A stretch of 32,340 nt of DNA, taken from the NCBI GenBank assembly GCA_031255735.1, contig JAIRRY010000010.1, positions 1 through 32,340 of the forward strand. The letters are read 5' to 3'. Both the position numbers and the translations under genes were made by a program. The DNA is from Candidatus Nomurabacteria bacterium. Its GTDB lineage: Bacteria; Patescibacteriota; Saccharimonadia; Saccharimonadales; Saccharimonadaceae. Below are positions 21,008 through 29,005 of this stretch, one piece after another (positions within the stretch are counted from its first letter, which is position 1; every line of letters starts with the position of its first letter). The notes under the pieces were generated by a model that saw only the letters and a list, made by a program, of their open reading frames with translations, was not told the DNA's origin and ran no database searches.

Positions 21008-22107
21008 GCTACGTTCCCACTACTGTTTGGTATAGCAGTCACCCAGGTTTGCCCGCGATTAAGCTTGACTTGTTTGCCTGCGCTGTCTTTAAATTCAATC
21101 ATGGCTTCGCGGCTGGTTTTTGCCCAAATTCCTTCAGTTACAACTCCGTTTTGGAAGATGTAAACTGCGCCGCTACCAGAGGTTTCTATTGATTCACGGG
21201 TGCCATCTTCGTTAACCCGCGATTGGTTAACTTTCATAACTATCACCGTGTCGGGTGCGATCTGGCCTTGTTCGCGGTCTAGGTGTGCCCCACCGTATTC
21301 GTGCGAGCGCAGGTATTTATTACTGGCTGTGTCGTAGGTGTATAAACTGTTGTAGAGTTCGCTACTTATAGTCACGTGAATGCTGGTGGCGTTAGGCTCT
21401 TTAGCGGCTTTGCCAGTTTGCCGCGGCCAAGGCGCGAACTCGCTTTTGGTGTAGCCTTTAGCCTTGTTTAGCTCGTCGAGTAGTTCAAACTTAGTGTATA
21501 CATTGTGAGGCGCGTAGCGGTCTGTGGCGCGCCAATAAAAACCGGCGTTGAAAAATTGGTCGATGTCGCGGTAACTGCCGTTACGCACTAAGTTGAGCGC
21601 TGCGGCGCTGCCTCCTACATGCGCCACCGACGCTTGGTATGGCGTTAACCAGTCTACGTAATATAGGCGCACGCTACGCACAGGCCCAATTAACTGTGGT
21701 TTTTCGGTTTGATAAAGCACTAAAAAGCGTGTTATACCACCCTCGGCGATAGCTTCAAACACTACGCCGCTATCTTTCAGCCCGCTTTGTGGCCGCGCGT
21801 CGGGGCTGTTTTCTATCATGATGGCCGTTACCGCATGGGTTTCCTCAGCTTTGCCGCCGACTTTTTTGCCAGTTAACGTGGCGTAGTAAACGGGCTTTGC
21901 GTCGTTACTGGTTTTGCTGATTAAGCCAAACTCGCCTGCGCTGTTTTGGGCTATCAGGTAAAACACCGCGCCTGCAACTATGGCTACAACAGCAACAATG
22001 CCTACCTCTAATTTCCAATGTTTTTTTATAAACGCAGATGTTTTTTTTGACCGTTTTGGTGGCTCCTCAGCCGCCACACCAATTGGGTCAGGCTTAAGCA
22101 GTTTCAT
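20998..22107 (-). CDS. DUF3048-type membrane-anchored protein
   Basis: 369 residues. A cytoplasmic N-terminus of about 30 residues (ending KKTSAFIKKHWK) precedes one membrane helix (LEVGIVAVVAIVAGAVFYLI). The rest is outside the cell and matches the DUF3048 (YerB) pattern: MIENSPDARPQSGLKDSGVVFE, GGITRFLVLYQ, GPVRSVRLYYVDW, and a C-terminal segment with GQTWVTAI. The family's biochemical role is not established. Being the first gene in an operon with a membrane kinase makes a sensing or envelope role plausible. The extended -10 (22114-22122) ends 6 nt before the ATG at 22107 and no ribosome binding site is present. Confidence 0.88.
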   Translation of the reverse strand: MKLLKPDPIGVAAEEPPKRSKKTSAFIKKHWKLEVGIVAVVAIVAGAVFYLIAQNSAGEFGLISKTSNDAKPVYYATLTGKKVGGKAEETHAVTAIMIENSPDARPQSGLKDSGVVFEAIAEGGITRFLVLYQTEKPQLIGPVRSVRLYYVDWLTPYQASVAHVGGSAAALNLVRNGSYRDIDQFFNAGFYWRATDRYAPHNVYTKFELLDELNKAKGYTKSEFAPWPRQTGKAAKEPNATSIHVTISSELYNSLYTYDTASNKYLRSHEYGGAHLDREQGQIAPDTVIVMKVNQSRVNEDGTRESIETSGSGAVYIFQNGVVTEGIWAKTSREAMIEFKDSAGKQVKLNRGQTWVTAIPNSSGNVAWQ

Positions 22108-22113
22108 AAGATA

Positions 22114-22122
22114 ATTGTATCA
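22114..22122 (-). promoter_or_regulatory. Extended -10, 6 nt ahead of the DUF3048 gene
   Basis: Minus strand TGATACAAT ending exactly 6 nt before the ATG, predicting a leaderless message. Confidence 0.6.
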
Positions 22123-22156
22123 TAAGTTGGCGGATATCTGTAAGCTAGCGTGGCGT

Positions 22157-23611
22157 TTAGCCCGCACGCTCTTCGCCGAGGCTCTTAGTGGCGCTTTGCA
22201 ATCGGCTTAGGGTGATTTCTTTACCAAGTAGCCGCATAGTTTCAGGCAGGCCAGGGCTAAACGGCGCCCAAGTGAGTGCTAGGCGGATGAGGCCAAACAG
22301 CACAGGCGGCTTGGTGTTGGTATCAGTCAATAGTTCATTTAGCGTGTTTTGCAAGGTTTCTTCGTTCCAATCTTCGGCAGAAACTTGTACAAGTTTCTCG
22401 GCCGCCGACCTCAGTAAATCGAGCCGATTTTTGTACAAAACTTTAGCCAGTTGTTTGCTATCGTCTACCATTTTCCAGTCTGGGGTTGGCTCAGTGAAGA
22501 AGAATTCGGTTAAGTTTGGCAAGTCGGTTAGGGTTTTTAGGCGGTCTTGCACCACGGTAAGAACGGCTTTTCGCTCGGCCTCGCTCGCCTTCTGGCCTGC
22601 TTCGCCCCAAAAAGTTTCAGCGCGCTTTAATAGGTCGCTAAGCTCTAGGCGTTTTATCCACTGCCCGTTCATCCAAATTAGGCGTTTCTCGTCGAACCTA
22701 GCGCCACTGCGCCCTACGCGCTCAAGGCTAAACTTAGAAACCAGTTCTTCTTTGCTAAAAAGTTCCTGCTCTGTGCCGTCATTCCAGCCCATGCTGGCTA
22801 TAAAGTTCAACATGGCTTCCTCTATAAAGCCATCGCGAAAATAGTCTAGCACGTCTTTTGCGCCGTCGCGTTTACCTAGTTTTTTGTTGCCTGTTTCGTT
22901 TAAGATGTGCGGCATGGTGGCTAGCACTGGGCGGTCGATTTCCAGCGCCTCGTATAAGTTTAGATAGTTCGGCGTGCTAGCGATGAATTCTTGCCCGCGG
23001 ATAACATGGCTAATCTCCATCTCGAGATCGTCTATGATGTGTGCGAAGTTGTAAGTTGGGTAACCGTCGCTCTTAATAAGCACAAAATCGTCTATCACCT
23101 CTTCGCCAGCGTGTAGGTCGCCCATCACGGCGTCGTGCCAGGCGCAGGCCTTAGGCTCGCTTTTGAAGCGCAGCGGCCGCGTGCCGTCCCACTCGGGCGG
23201 GTTCTCTGGCCTGTGGTGGCGATATAAAAACGCCTTCTTATTTTGCTCGGCTTCGCTGCGAAAAGCCCGGATTTCTTCAGGAGTATAAGGGTCGGCGTAA
23301 GCGCGGCCTTTTTTAACTAGCTTTTTACCCCACTCTATATAATGCTCCAGTCGCTCGCTTTGGCGATAAGGTGCGTAAGCTCCGCCGATGTCTGGGCCTT
23401 CGTCGTAGTCTATGCCTAGCGTGTGCAGGCTTTTTATAATGTGCGCGTCGCTGCCTTCAACTTCGCGTTTCTTGTCGGTGTCTTCTAAGCGCAACACGAA
23501 TTGGCCGCGCGCTTGCTTGGCTAGTAAATAAGCGTAGAGCGCGGTGCGAATACCGCCTACATGCACATACCCAGTTGGGCTAGGCGCAAAACGAGTTCTA
23601 ACTTTTGTCAT
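22157..23611 (-). CDS. gltX: Glutamyl-tRNA synthetase
   Basis: 484 residues, class I aminoacyl-tRNA synthetase charging tRNA-Glu (and possibly tRNA-Gln if the amidotransferase route is used). The HIGH-type signature is RFAPSPTGYVHVGGIRTALY at the N-terminus and the KMSKS-type loop is KKLGKRDGA near residue 247. Between them lie LRLEDTD, YAYLLAK and NFAHIIDD, all normal for the family; the C-terminal anticodon-binding domain is helical. The length is typical. The ATG at 23611 lies 6 nt after TGCTAGAAT and there is no ribosome binding site, so leaderless translation is predicted. Confidence 0.97.
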   Translation of the reverse strand: MTKVRTRFAPSPTGYVHVGGIRTALYAYLLAKQARGQFVLRLEDTDKKREVEGSDAHIIKSLHTLGIDYDEGPDIGGAYAPYRQSERLEHYIEWGKKLVKKGRAYADPYTPEEIRAFRSEAEQNKKAFLYRHHRPENPPEWDGTRPLRFKSEPKACAWHDAVMGDLHAGEEVIDDFVLIKSDGYPTYNFAHIIDDLEMEISHVIRGQEFIASTPNYLNLYEALEIDRPVLATMPHILNETGNKKLGKRDGAKDVLDYFRDGFIEEAMLNFIASMGWNDGTEQELFSKEELVSKFSLERVGRSGARFDEKRLIWMNGQWIKRLELSDLLKRAETFWGEAGQKASEAERKAVLTVVQDRLKTLTDLPNLTEFFFTEPTPDWKMVDDSKQLAKVLYKNRLDLLRSAAEKLVQVSAEDWNEETLQNTLNELLTDTNTKPPVLFGLIRLALTWAPFSPGLPETMRLLGKEITLSRLQSATKSLGEERAG

Positions 23612-23617
23612 AGGTTA

Positions 23618-23626
23618 ATTCTAGCA
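23618..23626 (-). promoter_or_regulatory. Extended -10, 6 nt ahead of gltX
   Basis: Minus strand TGCTAGAAT ending 6 nt before the ATG. An imperfect hairpin AGCC..GGGCT followed by ATTTTAT (about 23624-23645), possibly a terminator of the upstream gene, overlaps it. Confidence 0.5.
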
Positions 23627-23652
23627 TAAAATAGCCCCTTAAGGCTGGTATA

Positions 23653-23681
23653 TTGACTTTCTACGTTAACTATGCTATAAT
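23653..23681 (+). promoter_or_regulatory. Strong promoter reading antisense into 23697-24707
   Basis: Plus strand TTGACT, 17-nt spacer ending TGC, TATAAT: one of the best promoter matches in the window. Predicted start near 23688. The next gene on this strand is 1.1 kb away, so the product would be an antisense RNA or long leader. Confidence 0.6.
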
Positions 23682-23696
23682 GAAAGTATAAGGTTG

Positions 23697-24707
23697 CTAC
23701 ATACTTATGGCGATCTTCTCGATTTGATCGCTAATGGACTTTGGGCCATCAACTACAAAGAACACCCCGCCATTTACCCAGGCGGCTTTGCCATCGTGCT
23801 TGTAAATAGTTAGGCCGCGCTCTTTGCTTACCTCGTAATTATTACCCCATTCGCGTTTAACATAATTGCTGAGCACGGCGCTAGAATCCCACGAGCTTTT
23901 TTGCTGAGTGATGGTATATTGCCCACTTTCGCCGCTAAATATCATAGCCACACGTTCATCCTTAACTGTGGCCAGGCTGTTCATGTCGTAGCCTATGGGC
24001 TTGTAGCTGGGGTATGAAACATCTACGCCGCTTTGCATGGCGGCAATGCGCACCGAAATGGCGGGCATATTAAGATAAGCCAGGTAGCCAACCAGTAATA
24101 AAATAGCCAGTGTGCCCGATAGCACGCCCGCCAGGCGCCTACGTGTAAACACTCGCCCCACTTCTTTTTTGACTTTTTTAGCTTCAGCTTCGTTTTCGGC
24201 AATGCGCTCAAAGGCGGCCGAGATGTCGCGCTGCTTCATTTCCTTAGCTGTTAGATGGCGCTTCATAACTGGTTTACGAGATTGCACAACTTGGTTGGCC
24301 TTAGCGGCCAGGGTGTGTTGTTGCGGCTGTTCCTCATCTTGATTAGGCTGGTTTTTAACAGAGACAATATCGCCTTGAGCCAGTGGCTGCAGCCTAACAC
24401 CACGTTTTTTGCTGGCTATACGGGCACGCATGGCTTGAGCTTGCGCCTCGGCGGCGGCATAGCGCCGCTTAAACTGTTCTAGCCTAGCCTTTTCCGCGGC
24501 ACTTTTCTGCTTAGCAACTTGTGCTTTGGATTTAGCAACATACTTACGGTTCAAAGTGTTAGAATGTTGAGTCTTGGTATGAATAAGAGCTGAATTAACA
24601 GCGTTTACGTTCGCGGTTGTGCTATTTTTTTGTTCAGAGCGAACAGGAAGCCCAGTCGACGCGTCGTATTTCTGGCCGTTAATTATGACTATTCCACTCT
24701 CACTCAT
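23697..24707 (-). CDS. Single-TM protein with basic cytoplasmic region
   Basis: 336 residues. Residues 1-190 are polar and very basic with Ala/Lys/Gln-rich coiled-coil-like stretches (AKSKAQVAKQKSAAEKARLEQF, KEMKQRDISAAFERI). One membrane helix lies at about 196-216 (LAGVLSGTLAILLLVGYLAYL). The 120-residue extracellular domain has DERVAMIFSGESGQYTITQQ, GLTIYKHDGKAAWVNGGVFFVVDG, a pattern recalling DUF4367-type domains. Function unknown. It is divergent from the PEGA-domain gene at 24800, with 92 bp between them. A strong opposing promoter (23653-23681) should make antisense RNA over its 3' half. Confidence 0.8.
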   Translation of the reverse strand: MSESGIVIINGQKYDASTGLPVRSEQKNSTTANVNAVNSALIHTKTQHSNTLNRKYVAKSKAQVAKQKSAAEKARLEQFKRRYAAAEAQAQAMRARIASKKRGVRLQPLAQGDIVSVKNQPNQDEEQPQQHTLAAKANQVVQSRKPVMKRHLTAKEMKQRDISAAFERIAENEAEAKKVKKEVGRVFTRRRLAGVLSGTLAILLLVGYLAYLNMPAISVRIAAMQSGVDVSYPSYKPIGYDMNSLATVKDERVAMIFSGESGQYTITQQKSSWDSSAVLSNYVKREWGNNYEVSKERGLTIYKHDGKAAWVNGGVFFVVDGPKSISDQIEKIAISM

Positions 24708-24785
24708 CTCGTTCGCCCTTAGTATCTATAACCATAATAACCTTTACCAGTGTTATATGCAATAGTTTTTATGTGAAAAATATTG

Positions 24786-24791
24786 TACAAT
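24786..24791 (+). promoter_or_regulatory. -10 element of the PEGA-domain gene
   Basis: Plus strand TACAAT ending 8 nt before the ATG at 24800. The message would have at most a 1-3 nt leader; GAAGCGAG in the gap is at best a poor ribosome binding site. Confidence 0.45.
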
Positions 24792-24799
24792 GAAGCGAG

Positions 24800-26254
24800 A
24801 TGCATAAGTTTGATAATCGATTTAAAGTTAATCGCATCATTATTACCAACGCCATTACGGTGATGGTTGTTATATTGATTGTAACGGTTTTAACGCTGAT
24901 TACTATGGGTTATACACTTACCCGCGATGGGCGCCTGGCGCAAACTGGCCTGGTGCAGTTTGTGTCTGTGCCGTCTGGCGCAACAGTGAAGATAGATGGT
25001 GAGCAACAATTTTCCCGAACTAGTACGAAGGCTGCGCTTATGCCTGGCGAGCACGATTTCTCGTTTAGCCGCAAGGGTTACGACACCTGGAGTAAAAAAG
25101 CTGATGTTCATTCGGGGCGGGTGTTATGGCTAAATTACGCGCGCCTAATCCCTAACCAAAAAACCGTCAAAACAGTTAAAACTTACGAAACTTTAGATAA
25201 GATGAACGTATCGCCCAAAGCACAGTACATTTTATTTATGTGGTCAATGCCAAATGTCGCAATTCAGCTGGTAGATATCCGTAATGATGCTATTAAAGTG
25301 CAAGATAGTCAATTGGCTGCGTTTTTCTCTGACATGGCTATTGAAGACGCGCAACATGCATTCGATATTACTGATTGGAACGAAGACGAAAATAAGGTTC
25401 TGGTGTTTCATCAGTTTTCCGGGCGTTCAGAATGGGTGTTAGTCGACTTAAAGAATCCTAGCGACAGTGTTAATATAACCAACGAGTATAAAATGGGTTT
25501 TTCAAGTGCTAAATTTACCTCGAATGACGGCAATAAGCTATGGATGCTAGAAAATGGCAATCTGCGCCGTGCTGATGTTGGTAATAAAACTGTGTCGGCG
25601 GTGTTAGTTAGTAGCGTGCTATCTATGTACCGCGTGTCTGAAAACGAAACATTATTAATTACGGCCGACGAAGCAGCTGGCACTAGAAGTTTCAGTTTTT
25701 ATAAAAATGGCAATCGCGGTGCTAGCGAAATTTACTCACTTGACGCCTCTACTCAACCAATGCTCAATGTGGTAGGTGGCGAATATTATAGTGAAGACTA
25801 CGTAGCCACGAGTGAGGGCGATAGGCTACAGATTTTAAAAGGCTCTTATCCGTCGTTTGGTAAGGCTGGTAACCCACTAAACTATCTGGTAAACCAAAAG
25901 CTGGAGTGGCCTATTGAACGTCTCGAGCTTAGTAGTAATAAGCGGTTTATCTATGCTATCAATAAGGGTAGGGTTTACAACTACGACCTTGAGAATAATG
26001 TGGGGCGGTATTTTGTGCTTGATGGCACTTATAGTTCCACGACTAGCTTGCGTTGGCTAGATAGTTATATGCTGTGGACTAGCGACGGTGGTCAGTTAAC
26101 GGTTTACGATTTCGACGGTAATAATAAGCGCAACATTCAAACATTTGACCCTGCGTTTGACGTGGCTTTAACCAGTAACGGTAAATGGTTGTATACGATT
26201 GCAGAAACTAGCGGTGGTTATAACCTGCAGCGCCTGAAGATGATATTAGAGTAG
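24800..26254 (+). CDS. PEGA-domain membrane protein with propeller-like region
   Basis: 484 residues. A membrane helix near the N-terminus (about 15-36, ITNAITVMVVILIVTVLTLI) is followed by a PEGA domain (about 50-115: VQFVSVPSGATVKIDGEQ, PGEHDFSFSRKGYDTWSK), a module of surface and S-layer-linked proteins. The remaining 360 residues carry repeated blades of the kind WNEDENKVLVF, SNDGNKLWML, SSNKRFIYAI, TSNGKWLYTI, which suggests a WD40/Tol-like beta-propeller. It is exported and membrane-tethered by inference. Its last 47 bp overlap the end of the convergent gene at 26208. Confidence 0.85.
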   Translation: MHKFDNRFKVNRIIITNAITVMVVILIVTVLTLITMGYTLTRDGRLAQTGLVQFVSVPSGATVKIDGEQQFSRTSTKAALMPGEHDFSFSRKGYDTWSKKADVHSGRVLWLNYARLIPNQKTVKTVKTYETLDKMNVSPKAQYILFMWSMPNVAIQLVDIRNDAIKVQDSQLAAFFSDMAIEDAQHAFDITDWNEDENKVLVFHQFSGRSEWVLVDLKNPSDSVNITNEYKMGFSSAKFTSNDGNKLWMLENGNLRRADVGNKTVSAVLVSSVLSMYRVSENETLLITADEAAGTRSFSFYKNGNRGASEIYSLDASTQPMLNVVGGEYYSEDYVATSEGDRLQILKGSYPSFGKAGNPLNYLVNQKLEWPIERLELSSNKRFIYAINKGRVYNYDLENNVGRYFVLDGTYSSTTSLRWLDSYMLWTSDGGQLTVYDFDGNNKRNIQTFDPAFDVALTSNGKWLYTIAETSGGYNLQRLKMILE

Positions 26255-26909
26255 ATTTCCTTGGCGGCTTGGCCTGTTTTAGGTCGAAGCAAACGTGCAA
26301 AATAATCAATAAGATTGCTGCTACCGACGGCAGTTCGGGTAATATCATGTTTGATAGGCCTAGGCCAAAGATGACTGCGACATGTAGCGGCACGATTCTT
26401 GCGTATGGTGCTAAGAATAGGCTAGTCGTAGATTCTATATTTTCATTAGGCCAAACTGTTGCTGCTAGGTTATTTTGTTTGAGAGCGACTATTTTCGCTA
26501 CCGTTGCTACAATTCTCCAGCCTAACGCCAGCAGCCAGAGCACTATTACTGGCGCCACCGCAAACTTTGTAGTTGGCGCTTCCACTAGCCCATCCATTTC
26601 GCCAGATATTAATCTGACCACCAATATTCCATGTGCCATGCAAAACACGCCATAATGTATCATAAAGAAAATTACCGTGACTATTCTATGGATCGTAGAG
26701 GTGCCACTTCCATTAAGCGGTGCTGTCAGAAGTTTTATCACTGTTATCACTCCAAGCGATATATTCTCTAGCCAATAAAGTAATAATATTTCGCGCCAAT
26801 CCCAGCCTAGAAACAGCATTCCAAGAATAGGGATCGCCGCAAAAAACAGAGTTTGCCAACCTAAAGTGCGCCTTTCGGCAGTAAGTGGTCGATATGAAAC
26901 TATGCTCAT
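26208..26909 (-). CDS. DUF6498-like multi-pass membrane protein
   Basis: 233 residues with about six hydrophobic segments. The motif LLLYWLENISLGVITVIKLL near the N-terminus and IHYGVFCMAHGILV in the middle are the hallmarks I associate with DUF6498 membrane proteins; function unknown. The C-terminal 15 residues are polar and basic and lie in the 47-bp convergent overlap with the PEGA gene. The ATG at 26909 lies exactly 6 nt after TGCTACAAT and lacks a ribosome binding site. Confidence 0.8.
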   Translation of the reverse strand: MSIVSYRPLTAERRTLGWQTLFFAAIPILGMLFLGWDWREILLLYWLENISLGVITVIKLLTAPLNGSGTSTIHRIVTVIFFMIHYGVFCMAHGILVVRLISGEMDGLVEAPTTKFAVAPVIVLWLLALGWRIVATVAKIVALKQNNLAATVWPNENIESTTSLFLAPYARIVPLHVAVIFGLGLSNMILPELPSVAAILLIILHVCFDLKQAKPPRKSTLISSSGAAGYNHR

Positions 26910-26915
26910 GGTGTC

Positions 26916-26924
26916 ATTGTAGCA
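26916..26924 (-). promoter_or_regulatory. Extended -10, 6 nt ahead of the DUF6498-like gene
   Basis: Minus strand TGCTACAAT ending 6 nt before the ATG; leaderless message predicted. Confidence 0.6.
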
Positions 26925-26948
26925 TAATCAGCGGGTATGACTCAGTAG

Positions 26949-28169
26949 TTACCAGCCCTTGCCTGAGAAGAGATTAACTATGCGCTCAAAGAACGTTGGC
27001 GAATTACTGGGCATTTCGCTAGACTCACTATTGCTTGTTGCGGCGGGGCCTTTAGCTTCGGTTGGGCTGGGGCTAATTTGTTCGGCCGTAACCAGCAGGC
27101 GGTAGCGTGCCGTGCCAAGTGGCGTGCAAGTAATGAGTGTTAAAACGGGCTTGCCGCCTGTATCGTATACTAATTTTTTAATGTCGGTTGGTAAAACAAC
27201 TTCCTTTTTTGTGACGGCGTAGGTGTAGCGCACACCCTCATAATTCACATAAACGGTATCGCCAGTTTCTAGCCTGTCGAGTTGCGCAAAAATAAACTTG
27301 TAGCTACCACCGTCAAATACATCATTGCTGCTATGCCCGCTTAGTGCGGTGTTACCCACTTGCCCAGGTGTGCTACTAGCGCCTTCCACTGCGAAATGTG
27401 TTACCCCTCTGCTCATTCCAGCCTGTTGCGAGGCGTAGTCGTTGCCAATACCAAACACTATAGGTACTTCAATGTTGATTTTTGGAATAATGAGCTTAGG
27501 ATCGGGGCCAACGTTCGCCGAAACCGTAGGGTCTATTTCGGTGATGTTGCTACTAACCTGCGTTGGCATAATGTAAGCGCTAACTGTGGCCATAAACCAG
27601 CGGTTGTACTGTAAAAACACAAAGGCCAATATCACCACCAGCCCAGCCAAGATTGGTATAAAATGGCGGCTACGGCGGATTTTCTGGGCGTGATCGCTGG
27701 CACGTTCCCTAATGCGGCTGCGCAGATTGTCAAACGTTCGTTCTTTTTTCTTTTCTTCGTCTTCAATTTTCGGTAGTACCACCTTTTGCGATGGCGCTTG
27801 TTTTGCCTGCCCTACTGCCACTTTGCGCACGGCACTGGTGTAATAATCTTCGTAATACTTGCGGTAATAATTTTGCCAGGCGCTGTGATATTGCCGCCAC
27901 TGGTGTTCGCTAATCTTAGGCTGTGACGTATCAGCCGCTAAGGTTTGATGTAACACCTGTCTGGGCGCCATGCCGTTACCGCCAGCTTGCTCAATTTTAA
28001 TATCTTCTTTAACTTGCTCTCTAAGCTCGGGCGTTTCAATATCTGTGTAGTTTTCAGGGCGTTTTTTAAAAGCATTAAGAACCCGCTGTCTGGCAATTGC
28101 TGTTGCAGCTTGGCGTTGTTCATCTGTCATGGCTGTCCCACCCGAAGACGTTGAATCAGCTGGCTTCAT
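26949..28169 (-). CDS. Class E-like sortase
   Basis: 406 residues. A charged N-terminal cytoplasmic region of about 165 residues (rich in Gln/Arg/Lys, with a YYRKYYEDYY stretch) is followed by a membrane helix (about 168-188, IPILAGLVVILAFVFL). The extracellular sortase barrel follows: LIIPKINIEVPIVFG, catalytic His in LSGHSSND near 278, Cys in LTLITCTPLG near 347, and Arg in ARYRLLV. The TLITC and RYRLLVTAE signature fits class D/E sortases, which anchor proteins to the cell wall or assemble pili. The long N-terminus is unusual for the family. No sorting-signal substrate is apparent nearby. Expression is divergent from the SDR gene through a shared palindromic -10. Confidence 0.93.
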   Translation of the reverse strand: MKPADSTSSGGTAMTDEQRQAATAIARQRVLNAFKKRPENYTDIETPELREQVKEDIKIEQAGGNGMAPRQVLHQTLAADTSQPKISEHQWRQYHSAWQNYYRKYYEDYYTSAVRKVAVGQAKQAPSQKVVLPKIEDEEKKKERTFDNLRSRIRERASDHAQKIRRSRHFIPILAGLVVILAFVFLQYNRWFMATVSAYIMPTQVSSNITEIDPTVSANVGPDPKLIIPKINIEVPIVFGIGNDYASQQAGMSRGVTHFAVEGASSTPGQVGNTALSGHSSNDVFDGGSYKFIFAQLDRLETGDTVYVNYEGVRYTYAVTKKEVVLPTDIKKLVYDTGGKPVLTLITCTPLGTARYRLLVTAEQISPSPTEAKGPAATSNSESSEMPSNSPTFFERIVNLFSGKGW

Positions 28170-28179
28170 ATCTGTCTAC

Positions 28180-28189
28180 ATGATATCAT
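28180..28189. promoter_or_regulatory. Palindromic -10 shared by two divergent genes
   Basis: ATGATATCAT is a perfect palindrome and reads TGATATCAT, an extended -10, on both strands. On the minus strand it ends 10 nt before the sortase ATG; on the plus strand it precedes the SDR gene, with a GGGGG ribosome binding site in between. Confidence 0.5.
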
Positions 28190-28215
28190 AATATGGTATT
28201 AAGGGGGTTACAAAA

Positions 28216-29004
28216 ATGGCACAGTGGGCTTTGGTAACTGGTGGTAGTTCAGGTATTGGTTTGGAGTTTTCGCGGCAATTGGCCGAGCTTGGATATAATA
28301 TAGTTTTGGTGGCGCGTGATGCCAACCAGCTTAAATCTGCGAGGGTCGAACTGGCTAGCTTAGGCGTAGAAATTGAAACGATGAGCGTAGATCTAGCCGA
28401 TCGTAAAGGCGTGGGCGCAGTGATGAACCGCTTAAAAAACAACAAAAAGCCCGTTGAGGTGTTGGTTAATAACGCTGGTTTTGTGCTTCATGTGGCCTCA
28501 AGTTCGGCTGAGCCTGCCGACCTAGCCGTTCAAGAGTCGGCCATGCAGGTTATGGCTACTGATGTTTTACTACTGAGCGCCACAGCGGTCAGCGAGATGA
28601 AACGTCGCCGAAAAGGTATTATTTTGAACGTGGCTTCAACCACTGCTTGGGCTTACACGGGTAATTACTCGGCTATTAAGCGCTGGGTGGTTAGTTATAC
28701 TGAGGGTTTAGCGTTAGAGCTGCGTGGCACAGGCGTAACTGCCACAGTGGTTTGCCCTGGTTGGGCTCACACCAACTTTCACAAAGCGGGTGGGCGGCCT
28801 GAGCCACATATGCCCGAATGGCTGTTTACTAAGCCAGAGGTTATTGCTCGCATGGGGCTTAGGAGCGCTTTTCGCGGTAAAGTTCTTTCCATTCCTACAC
28901 TGCGCTGGAAAATTGCTTTGTGGCTTGCTATGCACGGGCCATTAGCACTTAGCCGCGGTTTTACAAAAATCTATTTAAGTTCACGTGGCACTGATAAAAA
29001 ATAA
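28216..29004 (+). CDS. Short-chain dehydrogenase/reductase
   Basis: 262 residues, classical SDR fold using NAD(P)H. It shows TGGSSGIGLEFSRQLAELG (cofactor loop, from residue 7), VARDANQL, a central NNAGF, NVASTTAW and the catalytic YSAIK (Tyr near 151, Lys near 155). The C-terminal about 60 residues after PEWLFTKPEVIARM include a hydrophobic stretch (ALWLAMHGPLAL) that could sit on the membrane. The closest general resemblance is to acyl-ketone or 3-oxoacyl reductases acting on lipids. The acyltransferase PlsC follows with a single base between stop and start, which supports a lipid role. Ribosome binding site: AAGGGGG 9 nt upstream. Confidence 0.9.
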   Translation: MAQWALVTGGSSGIGLEFSRQLAELGYNIVLVARDANQLKSARVELASLGVEIETMSVDLADRKGVGAVMNRLKNNKKPVEVLVNNAGFVLHVASSSAEPADLAVQESAMQVMATDVLLLSATAVSEMKRRRKGIILNVASTTAWAYTGNYSAIKRWVVSYTEGLALELRGTGVTATVVCPGWAHTNFHKAGGRPEPHMPEWLFTKPEVIARMGLRSAFRGKVLSIPTLRWKIALWLAMHGPLALSRGFTKIYLSSRGTDKK

Positions 29005-29005
29005 A

